A stretch of 64,000 nt of DNA from an uncultured Bacilli bacterium. GTDB taxonomy: Bacteria > Bacillota_I > Bacilli_A > RF39 > UBA660. This document shows positions 52,532-61,942 of the stretch, piece by piece. Under the pieces are notes generated by a model. It was not told the origin of the DNA. It was given only the letters and a program-made list of their open reading frames with translations, and searched no databases. How positions within the stretch are numbered: the first letter of the stretch is position 1; each line of letters opens with the position of its first letter. The DNA lies in the NCBI GenBank assembly GCA_934129885.1, contig CAKOWU010000004.1, positions 62,001-126,000 of the forward strand. Reading direction: 5' to 3'. Made by a program: the position numbers and the translations under genes.

Positions 52532-53409
52532 TCTACCACCATTTTCCTATACTCTTTTAAAATATTATCTCTGTTCTTTAAAACAAAGTTTATTTTATCT
52601 GCGATTTCATTAACATCATCATCACTTTTAACCACTAAATGTTCTTTTAAATATTCATTTTTATTAAAGAAATTAGAATTACCTACGATGCAAGGAACCC
52701 CCATATTAAAGCTTTTTCTGATAAGCACATCATCAGTATTTGTAAAGTTAACATATAAATTTACAACGTTCCCTTGTATAACATCATTTACATCATTCAT
52801 TTTTTCACATTTAAGATTAAAATCATTAATAAAATTTTTAGTTGCTCTCATCACATACTTAAATTTACAAACATCATAATCAACAAAAGTAAGTGACGCT
52901 AATTGATTATAAAAGTTATTATTAGGATCAAAGTCATTACTTAAAATACCTATCGAATTAATGTAATCTTTATCTTGTTTATTGCTTTTTAATATAATAT
53001 TTATTTTTTCGGTATCATATCCAGCATTAGTTAAAACTGCGAAAGTATCATCATCAAAGCATCCAATAGAATCAATAAGATTTCTATCTAAATATTCAAA
53101 AATAGAATGTAATGTATATCTCGTTCCACCATTAGATAGGTCAGAAAAAGAATTTTTAAAAATCCAGCATACAGAAATGTCTTTTTTTATTCTAGGTAAT
53201 ATATATCTATAAAACTCGTCTAGACCAAGTAAATAAATTTTAGAAATATCTTTTTTATTTAAGCATTCAATAAACTTCTTTTTATTAGAGTTATCGCATG
53301 TAATAACGCGATCAAAAGTATAAATAAAATTTTCTCTATCACCTATATCATTAGGAGAAATTATAAGTAGGTTTTCTCCCTTTTTGATTTTATTTATTTC
53401 ATCTATCAT
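52528..53409 (-). CDS. Putative glycosyltransferase, paralogue of the next gene's tail
   Basis: 293 residues from ATG 53409 (TAGGTG upstream). Its C-terminal half (VNLYVNFTNTDDVLI, SFNMGVPCIVGNSNFF, EYLKEHLVVKSDDDVNEIADKI) lines up with the end of the 53419 product (NLYVTFSECAPMLPI, GTVCITGNNHHYF, EEYLVVDNEESPVMIAEKL). A GT-B-type fold is likely, but the acceptor half is unusual and the Glu of the donor motif is not kept, so activity is uncertain. Confidence 0.6.
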   Translation of the reverse strand: MIDEINKIKKGENLLIISPNDIGDRENFIYTFDRVITCDNSNKKKFIECLNKKDISKIYLLGLDEFYRYILPRIKKDISVCWIFKNSFSDLSNGGTRYTLHSIFEYLDRNLIDSIGCFDDDTFAVLTNAGYDTEKINIILKSNKQDKDYINSIGILSNDFDPNNNFYNQLASLTFVDYDVCKFKYVMRATKNFINDFNLKCEKMNDVNDVIQGNVVNLYVNFTNTDDVLIRKSFNMGVPCIVGNSNFFNKNEYLKEHLVVKSDDDVNEIADKINFVLKNRDNILKEYRKMVVE

Positions 53410-53418
53410 TTTTTGCAC

Positions 53419-55209
53419 CTACATTTCTATAAATTCTTTCGCACTTTTCTTGCTTTCTTTATCATAATTCTTTTTCCATTTTTTATACATTTCTTTTATT
53501 TTTTGTTCATTTTTAATGGCATTTTTAAGTTTTTCAGCAATCATTACGGGGCTCTCTTCGTTATCTACAACTAAATATTCTTCAAGTTCAGTACCAGTAA
53601 AATAGTGATGGTTATTACCAGTTATACACACAGTGCCTGCTTCAAAGCTTTCAATTGGTAGCATTGGAGCACACTCTGAAAATGTCACATACAAATTAAC
53701 TGTATTTCTTGCCATCCTTTTAAGTAATTCTTTTCTAGGTAAAGCCCTATCTACACCTGTAACTTTAAGTCCTAAATTATGAGCTACTTCGGCAGCCTCT
53801 GGGTCAAAAGGAATAATATCAATAGTCACATCCTTAATTAAAGATACTGCGGCAAGTTGTCCAAATAAATTTTTACGCCAATCATCTTTTTTTGCGGCAT
53901 AAAGGCCTATTGTAATATTTTTATTTTTTTCTTCTTTTATTTTTTCTGGTAAATTAACTGTATTTTTTAGAAAATGAGTTTTTATACCCAAATTTTTATA
54001 AAATTTAACTAATGATGCCTTACATGTACCAAAAACAGATATCGTTCCATCTTTACACATGTCTATAAGTTCCATATTTCTTTGCCAACCATAGGGTTCA
54101 GAAACTTGTGATATGCTTCCATGCCAAAATGCTTTAATCTTAATACTTGGATTTTTACGTTTTAAGTAATATGCTAGTTCTTTCCATCCAATACACATCG
54201 CACTAAATATAACTTGTTTAACATCTTTTTCAAGAATAGTATTACCTACTTTTACAACATCTTTTTTTCTAAGCAACTCTCCGCAAGGAACTCTATATTC
54301 GTCAAACAGCTCTATCGTGGCACTTGTTACTCCAAGCCAGTCTGGGTTATGAAAAACAACAATATCATTTGACTTTTTAATCTCTAATAAAGTATTTTGA
54401 ATATCTTTATTATATTTACCATTAGATAAATAAACTAATTTGAAATGTTTAGCCGGTTTATACAAAGTTTTTTTAATAACTTTACCACCAATTTTTCGGC
54501 AACCTTTATAACCTTTAAGTGCCGCATCAATAACGCCATCTCCTAATCTTCTGCGAAGTGAAATTAGAAATTTTTCTTTTTTGCTAAACCAACTAGCATC
54601 AAAATAATGTACCATACAAGTATTTTCCGTAAACACATTATCCTTAAAATCGAAAGATAATGGATAAAAATATTCTCGAGGATAAATAGTAATACCATGT
54701 TTTAATTCTTGAATTTCATTTTTCGTATGATCAAATCCCATATCGTTAAGTAGTCTTGTCATAATTCTAGGAATGCTCATTTTAAACATATCATTAGTAT
54801 CAAAATGTTCTAAATCATTATAATAATCAAGCATTTTTTTTGCAAAATAAGAATGTTTATCACTTGCACCCCATACAGCAGAATTAACCATGAATGAGTC
54901 TTCTACTCCAAGAAATGTTTCTTTATCAAGTAAAAAATCAATTGGCTTTTTTATCATCATATCGAGATCAAAATATATACCACCCATATCATAAATAGCC
55001 TTTGTACGTACATAGTCAGCCACAAAAGCCCATTTTTTATTTTCATACGCTTCTTTTACAAAAGGGCAAGCCTCTAAATCACTATTTTCTTCATCCCATC
55101 TTATAATTTCGTAATCAGGTAAAAACTTTTTCCAACTATCAATACACTTTAAAGCTAGTTTTGGAAGTGGATTGTTACCAAACCAACAATAATGAATATA
55201 CTTTTCCAT
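53419..55209 (-). CDS. Bifunctional GT32 plus GT4-like glycosyltransferase
   Basis: 596 residues. Residues 1-~240 are a GT32 capsular-type domain: YIHYCWFGNNPLPKLALKC, KKWAFVADYVRTKAIYDMGG, YFDLDMMIKKP with the DxD metal site. Residues ~260-596 form a GT-B-like domain (VFHNPDWLG, NITIGLYAAKKDDWRKNL, SECAPMLPIESFEAG). Fusion of two transferases implies two consecutive sugar additions. It follows the ABC ATPase gene by 13 bp. Confidence 0.8.
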   Translation of the reverse strand: MEKYIHYCWFGNNPLPKLALKCIDSWKKFLPDYEIIRWDEENSDLEACPFVKEAYENKKWAFVADYVRTKAIYDMGGIYFDLDMMIKKPIDFLLDKETFLGVEDSFMVNSAVWGASDKHSYFAKKMLDYYNDLEHFDTNDMFKMSIPRIMTRLLNDMGFDHTKNEIQELKHGITIYPREYFYPLSFDFKDNVFTENTCMVHYFDASWFSKKEKFLISLRRRLGDGVIDAALKGYKGCRKIGGKVIKKTLYKPAKHFKLVYLSNGKYNKDIQNTLLEIKKSNDIVVFHNPDWLGVTSATIELFDEYRVPCGELLRKKDVVKVGNTILEKDVKQVIFSAMCIGWKELAYYLKRKNPSIKIKAFWHGSISQVSEPYGWQRNMELIDMCKDGTISVFGTCKASLVKFYKNLGIKTHFLKNTVNLPEKIKEEKNKNITIGLYAAKKDDWRKNLFGQLAAVSLIKDVTIDIIPFDPEAAEVAHNLGLKVTGVDRALPRKELLKRMARNTVNLYVTFSECAPMLPIESFEAGTVCITGNNHHYFTGTELEEYLVVDNEESPVMIAEKLKNAIKNEQKIKEMYKKWKKNYDKESKKSAKEFIEM

Positions 55210-55222
55210 AAAACACCTCTAT

Positions 55223-55966
55223 CTATTTATCGCCCATTTGCCATTTATAATACTTATCACAAACTTCTTTAGGGTCGCCCTCTTCTACAATAGAGCCATG
55301 ATCAAGCCATACTACTCTAGTACAAAGTTCTTTAATCTGGTCTAATGAATGGGATACAAATAGTACAGTAGTACCACCTTTTATCATTTCCATCATTTTA
55401 TTTTTACTTTTTTCTTGGAATTTAATGTCCCCGACTGATAAAATCTCGTCAACAATAAGTATCTCTGGATCAACAACTGTTGCGACCGAAAACGCTAGTT
55501 TAGCCGTCATACCAGATGAAAAGTTTTTAATAGGAGCATCCAAAAAATCTTTAAGTTCTGAAAATTCAACAATTTCATCAAACTTTTCGTTCAAAAATTC
55601 TTCAGAATACCCAAGTATTGCCCCGTTTAAATATATATTTTCTCTCGCCGTAAGTTCCTGATCAAACCCTGCGCCAAGTTCAATCATAGGAGACACACTG
55701 CCATTAGTTGTAATTTTACCTTTAGTGGGTTTCATAACCTCGCTTACAAGTTTCAAAAGCGTAGACTTACCTGCACCATTTGAACCAATAAGGCCTATAA
55801 CCTCACCTTTTTTTATATCTAAATTAATATTTTTTAAAGCCCAAAAGGGTTTTGGTTTAGGAATTCTTTTTTTCTTATCAAAAAGTCTAATAAAAGTCAT
55901 TTTAATGGATTTATCTTTTTCAATACCTAAATCAAATTTTATAGACACATCATCAATTTTAATCAT
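55223..55966 (-). CDS. Polysaccharide/teichoic acid ABC exporter ATPase
   Basis: 247 residues, TagH/Wzt-like. Walker A GLIGSNGAGKSTLL, a long Q-loop region MIELGAGFDQELTARENIYLNG, signature NFSSGMTAKLAFSVA, Walker B ILIVDEILSVGD and H-loop LFVSHS. There is no C-terminal carbohydrate-binding extension, as in TagH-like forms that use lipid-linked substrates directly. Pairs with the permease at 55976. Confidence 0.92.
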   Translation of the reverse strand: MIKIDDVSIKFDLGIEKDKSIKMTFIRLFDKKKRIPKPKPFWALKNINLDIKKGEVIGLIGSNGAGKSTLLKLVSEVMKPTKGKITTNGSVSPMIELGAGFDQELTARENIYLNGAILGYSEEFLNEKFDEIVEFSELKDFLDAPIKNFSSGMTAKLAFSVATVVDPEILIVDEILSVGDIKFQEKSKNKMMEMIKGGTTVLFVSHSLDQIKELCTRVVWLDHGSIVEEGDPKEVCDKYYKWQMGDK

Positions 55967-55975
55967 AACATCCTC

Positions 55976-56779
55976 CTATGAATAGAATATAAACTTATCT
56001 TGGTTTTTCTTAAAAACAATACACCCTACAATAAACATCCCAACGCCCCAAAGTGCACACAGCAGCATGTTAATAACACTTGGCGTATGAGCATACAGTA
56101 TAATTTCTCTTATTCCCGTCAAAAACTGGTACAACGGGTTACACTTAAAGAATATTTGGTAACTTTCTGGTAACATTGTAATATTCCAAAATATTGGCGT
56201 AAAATATTGCCATATTGTTAAAACAATACCATATATATACAAAACATCTCTTAAAAGTACAGATATTGCAGAAAGCACAAATCCAAGTCCTACCGCAAAA
56301 AGCATAAGGAAAAAGAATATAACTGGAAGTAATAAATAATTTATACTAATATAACAAGGATCTTTTCCAAACCATGATATAACGATAAGTAAAAATAACG
56401 GAATAAGCGTTAGTAAAAAATTAACTCCGGAAAAAAGTACTTTTGATAGTGGAAATAAATATTTAGGTATATATATTTTTCTTATCAAGCAAAAGTTAGA
56501 TATGATAGAATGCATCGCCTCATTAGTTGCATCACTAAAAAATTGAAACACAATAATACCCGTCATTAAGTACACAACATAATTAGTACCTTCCATCGTA
56601 AATCTAAACATTTGAGAAAATACTATTGCCATTACACCCATTTGTAATAGTGGATACAAAAGACTCCAAATAACACCTAAAACACTTTTTTTATACTTCA
56701 CTTTAAAATCCCTACCGATTAATTGTTTAAGCAAAAAAGTATATCTTCTAAAATTATCATAAATTCTTTTTAAAGCCAT
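55976..56779 (-). CDS. ABC-2 polysaccharide/teichoic acid exporter permease
   Basis: 267 residues from ATG 56779 (GGAGA seven bases before). Six membrane helices, amphipathic start KQLIGRDFKVKYKKSVLGVIWSLLYP, and CNPLYQFLTGIREIILYA near the end, the TagG/Wzm pattern. First gene of a five-gene unit (exporter, three transferases, GT-C protein). Confidence 0.92.
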   Translation of the reverse strand: MALKRIYDNFRRYTFLLKQLIGRDFKVKYKKSVLGVIWSLLYPLLQMGVMAIVFSQMFRFTMEGTNYVVYLMTGIIVFQFFSDATNEAMHSIISNFCLIRKIYIPKYLFPLSKVLFSGVNFLLTLIPLFLLIVISWFGKDPCYISINYLLLPVIFFFLMLFAVGLGFVLSAISVLLRDVLYIYGIVLTIWQYFTPIFWNITMLPESYQIFFKCNPLYQFLTGIREIILYAHTPSVINMLLCALWGVGMFIVGCIVFKKNQDKFIFYS

Positions 56780-56948
56780 AAAATAATCTCCAATCATCAT
56801 GTGTAAACTTTTACAACTACAACACCATTATATCAAAATCACATTATTAAATCTACATTTTACCAAAATTTTTGTTTGACAGCAGGTTTTAGCTACACCA
56901 AAAGTTATTTTTTTACTATATACAAATAAGTTTGCAAATACAAGCTAA

Positions 56949-56983
56949 TAATAAGGGCATTACTGTGAATAATACCCTTATTA
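56949..56983. terminator. Terminator between tagB/F-like gene and exporter operon
   Basis: 14-bp stem taataagggcatta / taatacccttatta with one mismatch, 7-nt loop; located just after the stop of the glycerophosphotransferase gene. Confidence 0.65.
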
Positions 56984-57032
56984 CTTTTAGCCATTTTTAT
57001 TATTATAATCATTCGTTATAGTTATATATAAA

Positions 57033-58346
57033 CTATTTCTTTTTAAAAGTGGTTTTTACACTTCTTAGTTTTTCAAGCATTTGCCAGCCTTTAGAATTAT
57101 AAACCTCATATAGCTCTTGTTTTAATTTTTCTATTTCTTTATTATCTTCTTCTATGATATTTTTCTGTTTTTGGGTTAGGTCTCTTAATTTGAATAGTTC
57201 TGAATTATAACGCTTTACTCCTTTATTTATTTTATTGCCATCAAAAAGAAAATTACAAATTCTAGCACATCCACCATCGTCATCATTATTATTATACATA
57301 ATTTTATTATTCAAATTATAATTTTTATTTTTTTCATTTATCAAAGTATCTAAATATTTAAGTAACATATCAATATTATCACACTTAAACTTATCTGTCC
57401 AAAAATCAAAATTGCCAAAGATTATCCCTCTATTATTCATATATTCCATAGCATCAGTAGTAAGATAAACAGAAGGCCTACCAAGCATAGAAAATTCAAG
57501 GCCTAAAGATGAATAATCAGTAATCATTATATCTGCTGCGTTTAAAATATTATTAATATTATAGCCTTTAGTAAAAAGCATAACATCATCTATATTTTTA
57601 ATGTTATCATTGCCGATGATTTTATATTCGCATTCATCACTAGGGTGCCTTTTAACCACCAGCAAAATATCATTATCATTAAGATACTTTAAAAACATTT
57701 CTTCATCATAAGGCTTTAAATTTAAAATATTATCAGCATTGATATTTGCTTCCACTCCTCTGCCACAGCCTTTTTTAAATGTTGGCATATAATAGATAAT
57801 TTTAGAGTATTTAGATAAATCAACATCTAGAAGATTCGCTAAATTTTCCTTACCATTTGATAGCATTATCTCTCTTTGCATAGGAAAACCTAAAGGAAGT
57901 ATTCTCTCTGGTTTCATATTAAAAAATGACGAAAAAATAACCCTCCAAAATTCATTCGGCACAATAACATAGTCAAGCGTCTCTGACAAAAAACTATACC
58001 AGTCATAATCTTTTTTAGTAGGATTATTTGTTAGAAAGCCAAGTGGTTTAGGCCCAATCCCATGCCAAAGTTCAATATAAATTCCTTTTTTAGTTTTTAT
58101 CTTGTCGCCAGCCAAATTAGCATGTGTTGTAAAAAACACATCAGTTTTAGATATATATTTTTTAAACTCGTCTGTTCCAATTAAAATCGCATGCACTCCA
58201 GATTTTCTTAAAACCTCTACACTTTTTTCATTGTATACAATCCATGTATAATGAAAATCATATTTATCTCTCATATACTCGTATAATGCTTTTGCATTTC
58301 CCGCATAATCAGGGAAACTACAAAAAGTGATATTTAGTTTTTTCAT
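57033..58346 (-). CDS. CDP-glycerol glycerophosphotransferase (TagB/TagF-like)
   Basis: 437 residues. GIYIELWHGIGPKPLGF and MITDYSSLGLEFSMLGRPSVYLT are the hallmark motifs of this family, which adds glycerol phosphate to a lipid-linked primer or chain. The short length fits a primase (TagB) or short polymerase better than full TagF. The last ~60 residues form a coiled coil ending in basic KKTFKKK. Encoded with tagD, so CDP-glycerol is made locally. Confidence 0.88.
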   Translation of the reverse strand: MKKLNITFCSFPDYAGNAKALYEYMRDKYDFHYTWIVYNEKSVEVLRKSGVHAILIGTDEFKKYISKTDVFFTTHANLAGDKIKTKKGIYIELWHGIGPKPLGFLTNNPTKKDYDWYSFLSETLDYVIVPNEFWRVIFSSFFNMKPERILPLGFPMQREIMLSNGKENLANLLDVDLSKYSKIIYYMPTFKKGCGRGVEANINADNILNLKPYDEEMFLKYLNDNDILLVVKRHPSDECEYKIIGNDNIKNIDDVMLFTKGYNINNILNAADIMITDYSSLGLEFSMLGRPSVYLTTDAMEYMNNRGIIFGNFDFWTDKFKCDNIDMLLKYLDTLINEKNKNYNLNNKIMYNNNDDDGGCARICNFLFDGNKINKGVKRYNSELFKLRDLTQKQKNIIEEDNKEIEKLKQELYEVYNSKGWQMLEKLRSVKTTFKKK

Positions 58347-58386
58347 ACGCTACCTCACAACAATTAATTTTTTAAAATCATTTTAT

Positions 58387-58779
58387 TCATTTATTTAAAT
58401 CGTATTTTATTTTAGAAGATGAAATACCTTCTGTTCTTGGTAGATAGACAACATTACAATATTCTTTTAATACTTCGAACTTTGCATTTCCTTTCCAGTC
58501 ATCTCCCATAACTACTTCATCTATATTGTATTTGAGTACATCCCCTATTTTTTGATCCCAATCATTTTCCGGAATGACCATATCAACATATTTAATAGCT
58601 TCCAGAATCTCTTTTCTAATTTCATAAGAATGATATGATTTTTTACCTTTAACCTTATTAAATTCATCCGTCGAAAGAGCAACAATTAAATAATCGCCAC
58701 GTTCTTTAGCTCTCTTTAAAATTCTAACATGGCCTTGATGAAACAAATCAAATGTACCATAAGTAAGTATTTTCTTCAT
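58387..58779 (-). CDS. tagD: Glycerol-3-phosphate cytidylyltransferase
   Basis: 130 residues from ATG 58779. Nucleotidyltransferase motifs TYGTFDLFHQGHVRIL (HxGH) and RTEGISSSKI. It makes CDP-glycerol from CTP and glycerol-3-phosphate, the donor for the next gene. Together they indicate glycerol-phosphate teichoic acid or polysaccharide decoration. Confidence 0.94.
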   Translation of the reverse strand: MKKILTYGTFDLFHQGHVRILKRAKERGDYLIVALSTDEFNKVKGKKSYHSYEIRKEILEAIKYVDMVIPENDWDQKIGDVLKYNIDEVVMGDDWKGNAKFEVLKEYCNVVYLPRTEGISSSKIKYDLNK

Positions 58780-58800
58780 CTTGTATCTACCTGCTTTCAA

Positions 58801-59044
58801 TAATATATGTTTCTATATTTTATTACTATACAAACATTTATAATATCCTGTTTAAAATAAGTGTCACTCAAAAATATAGCTAATACCTCTCTAAAGTATT
58901 ATAGCATATAAAAAAAATTAAGTAAAATAAAGCATTACAAGGATAGTATAAAATGGTTTCAGATATACAAAAACGCCCCTGTCATAATCATTCCACAGGT
59001 AATTTGTTCCCATTCATTAATAACGAATTCACCAAACACTTAAA
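58801..59044. other. Intergenic region upstream of tagD
   Basis: About 240 bp without a gene. On the - strand TATAAT lies at about 58908-58903 and likely serves as -10 for tagD with a ~120-nt leader. Nothing else identified. Confidence 0.5.
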
Positions 59045-59073
59045 GAAAGCAAATTTTTTCAAAATTTGCTTTC
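59045..59073. terminator. Terminator of the surface-protein operon
   Basis: 13-bp perfect stem gaaagcaaatttt / aaaatttgctttc, loop ttc, directly after the 59077 gene's stop. Confidence 0.75.
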
Positions 59074-59076
59074 CTA

Positions 59077-59622
59077 CTAATTATCTTCAAGTATTATTTG
59101 TCCATCTATAATTGGTATATTAGGGAAACTTGCATCCATTAGTGTGAAATTTCTAACTGGTGCTGTTGGATTTGTTATTTGCACCGTTTCTGATGCTTTA
59201 GTCATAACGATTGATTTAACAGTATCATCAAATGTATGACCACCATCGCTTGATATTTGTTTATAATATATTGCAGTACTTCCCGATTCAGCAAACGGAA
59301 CATTATTAAATACAGCATCCCCATCATCATTGGTTGTTATTTCATTTCCAACTATTGTTCCAGCACTATCTGTCCTTATAAATTTAGCGCCTACAATTTG
59401 TATTCCTGTATCAGGATTTCCAGTATCGGTTACATGAAGTGTTAAAACCCCTTTTGCACTTATTGTAAAAGCATATGTATCTGTTCCATCAATAATCGTA
59501 ACATTTTGGGGATTAAGAGTTGATGAATCATATCCACCAGCCACAGCAGAAACATTATATTCCCCCGTAACAAGTTCAATACTTCCTTTACCATTTGTTA
59601 TTGGGATTGTATGTCTTGCCAT
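59077..59622 (-). CDS. Ig/prealbumin-like surface protein
   Basis: 181 residues of beta-strand-rich sequence: TGEYNVSAVAGGYDS, a CnaB/prealbumin-like unit (LTLHVTDTGNPDTGIQIVGAKF and NEITTNDDGDAVFNNVPF) and an acidic tail. No signal peptide, so either spore-surface (assembled from the mother cell), phage-like or exported by other means. Overlaps the preceding gene by 25 bp. Confidence 0.6.
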   Translation of the reverse strand: MARHTIPITNGKGSIELVTGEYNVSAVAGGYDSSTLNPQNVTIIDGTDTYAFTISAKGVLTLHVTDTGNPDTGIQIVGAKFIRTDSAGTIVGNEITTNDDGDAVFNNVPFAESGSTAIYYKQISSDGGHTFDDTVKSIVMTKASETVQITNPTAPVRNFTLMDASFPNIPIIDGQIILEDN

Positions 59623-59957
59623 AATATCATCTTACCTCCTTCTATTTTTATATTTGGATAATATTTATCCTTTAATAAAACAGTAACAAGATGTTCTTTT
59701 CTTTTATTATTACTAATATTTATACAATAAATCTTATTTTTTTTTGCAATTAAAGGTATTTTAATAATTGATAAATTAGAATATATAACTAATTTATAGA
59801 CCTTATTATTGCATATTGGTATTTTTACTTTCCCAAAATTATCTGTTATTCCATCAAAAACAATCTTATTACACTCATCTTTTACCATAATTTTTAATTT
59901 ATTTAGACATATACTTTTATTACTGCAAAGTTTAATATAAATATAATCGCTTGTCAT
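59598..59957 (-). CDS. Small beta-rich protein of the surface operon
   Basis: 119 residues, not recognised: CSNKSICLNKLKIMVKDEC has three or four Cys, and NFGKVKIPICNNKVYKLVIYS suggests a carboxypeptidase-regulatory-like or prealbumin-like beta domain. No signal. Coupled to the following gene by overlap. Its role probably lies in the same structure as its neighbours. Confidence 0.55.
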   Translation of the reverse strand: MTSDYIYIKLCSNKSICLNKLKIMVKDECNKIVFDGITDNFGKVKIPICNNKVYKLVIYSNLSIIKIPLIAKKNKIYCINISNNKRKEHLVTVLLKDKYYPNIKIEGGKMILWQDIQSQ

Positions 59958-60010
59958 AATTCACCCCATTACAATATAATTTATGAATAAACCATTTTTT
60001 TGTAAAGGCA

Positions 60011-61876
60011 TTATGCCTCAATACTCCAAACTATTAATGTAGAATAGTCTTCATCTTCAAGCAAATCTTTGCTAGGTTTTAGAAATAATCCTTTATCAAT
60101 AGAAAATGTAACATTACTAACATTTACAGCTCCGCTATTATCATTTGATTCAAATATTAATTTTCTATTTGTTTTTAATAAAATTTCTTCATTATTAAAT
60201 TTCTTAAAAAGTAATGAATTTATTAATATTTTACCAGTGCTTTTTTCTATCATTGGATTTACATAATTTAAATATAGTTTCCAATTTGTACTGTTTACCC
60301 TACTATCAACTACAGTTACCACAGTTTTATTTTTCTTAGATAAAATAGTTGGCTTAGTTGATGACGGCACCATATTAAAAGGAATATTTTCAGTAACCTT
60401 TAAAAGTGTTAACTCTCCCATAAAAGGTGTCATTATTTTTCTTTCGGTAAAACAACTATTTAAACAAGATGTTATTTTAATTCTTGTATTATCCAAAATA
60501 GCAGAATCAATACTTACCTCAAACAAACCATTTTCATCTGCAGATGCTGTTAAACTTTTATTATCATATTCTATTTTAACATTTGCATATGGTATAGTAT
60601 GACCTGATATCGCATTTGTGGAATCTGTAATTGGATGAACATTTAACTTAACCATTCCAATAGTTAATATTTTTTTTCCTTGGAATGAAAAACTATTTAT
60701 ATCTGATAGCGAACTTAATTCAGTATCTGTAAAATTGTGTGATACAACTGTGGTACTGTCCTTATTTAACACACCCGTTATTTTAACTGGTGTATTTTCT
60801 TTATACCAATAAAATGCCGGTGTATCATCAAGTGTACAAGCAGAAGTATAGTCAAGAGCATATATCCACATATTAATTCTGTTAAAGCAAAAAGTGAAGT
60901 CAACAGGATTATTAGTATAGACTACATTTGCATTTTTGGTATAAATATTTACATATTTTGGATTATCTAATATAAATTTTTGATTTGTACCTTTAAAATA
61001 AATATTGTAGTTATCAGAAGGCGTAGTCATATACGTATTTATTACTGATATACTAGCTCCTTCTAAAACCTTAAAATCTCCAAAAACATTCCACATCGGA
61101 ACTCTTTGATGGCTTTTTTCAATAAAAGTAAAATTAGCCATTTCTTCTATTAAAACGTTTCTGGCACCATGAGTTGTCGTTATCGCAAATCCGTTACCTG
61201 TTGTTAAAAGGAATTCTGCTCCATGCCCTACTATTAAGTCTAACCTATTAGTCCCATTCATAAGTTCTCTATTAGTTGTAATATTTACATTGCTATTAGG
61301 CACTATTTTAACAACAGATGGTATAACATCATTAAAAAAGAAAACAGGATTTGTATTTGAATTGCTTGTAATTGTAGCATTACCCCCAATTATAATTCTA
61401 TTGGAATCACATACTTTTTGTACTGATACATTATTAGTATCTTTTGCTTCTATAACAGAATTAATAATTTTAGTTGTTCCATAATAGTTACATGAAAGTT
61501 CTACTCCACTAAAATCAATATTATTATATTCTACTACTACATTAGAATAATTTGGATGAGAAGGAACATAAATCACTCCATAACCATGTGAAGATATTAT
61601 CTTCATATTCTTTAATATAATTTTTTTATTAGTTGTGCTTGCCTTTATAACCGTTTCTTCTGAGCTTAAGTTATTTGTATAAATATGTTTAATGTTGTCA
61701 TAAGTTCCATCAATAACAACTTTACTCTTATTACTATTTATAACAAAACCACTTGTTGCAGTAATATCGCTTCCTAAATAAATATATTCATAACCATTAT
61801 CTTCCTCTACCGCTTGTTTTAATTCATCACTAGATGTAACAACAACAGTATTATTATCTATTATTTGAATAAGCAT
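60011..61876 (-). CDS. Beta-helix (pectate-lyase-like) adhesin-type protein
   Basis: 621 residues from ATG 61876 (AAAGGAAGG). The N-terminal third is a pectate-lyase-like adhesive solenoid: VVTSSDELKQAVEEDNGYEYIYLGSDIT, then repeated V-x-I-N-S/T strands. A prealbumin-like unit (ISGHTIPYANVKIEYDN, ADENGLFEVSIDS) follows, and the end DEDYSTLIVWSIEA resembles the tail of WxL-type wall-binding domains. No signal peptide despite this surface-type make-up, matching its operon neighbours. Confidence 0.65.
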   Translation of the reverse strand: MLIQIIDNNTVVVTSSDELKQAVEEDNGYEYIYLGSDITATSGFVINSNKSKVVIDGTYDNIKHIYTNNLSSEETVIKASTTNKKIILKNMKIISSHGYGVIYVPSHPNYSNVVVEYNNIDFSGVELSCNYYGTTKIINSVIEAKDTNNVSVQKVCDSNRIIIGGNATITSNSNTNPVFFFNDVIPSVVKIVPNSNVNITTNRELMNGTNRLDLIVGHGAEFLLTTGNGFAITTTHGARNVLIEEMANFTFIEKSHQRVPMWNVFGDFKVLEGASISVINTYMTTPSDNYNIYFKGTNQKFILDNPKYVNIYTKNANVVYTNNPVDFTFCFNRINMWIYALDYTSACTLDDTPAFYWYKENTPVKITGVLNKDSTTVVSHNFTDTELSSLSDINSFSFQGKKILTIGMVKLNVHPITDSTNAISGHTIPYANVKIEYDNKSLTASADENGLFEVSIDSAILDNTRIKITSCLNSCFTERKIMTPFMGELTLLKVTENIPFNMVPSSTKPTILSKKNKTVVTVVDSRVNSTNWKLYLNYVNPMIEKSTGKILINSLLFKKFNNEEILLKTNRKLIFESNDNSGAVNVSNVTFSIDKGLFLKPSKDLLEDEDYSTLIVWSIEA

Positions 61877-61942
61877 CACCTTCCTTTACAATAATTTATG
61901 TCAAGAATTAAAAGTGAATTAATTAAAAAGAATAAATTTTTC

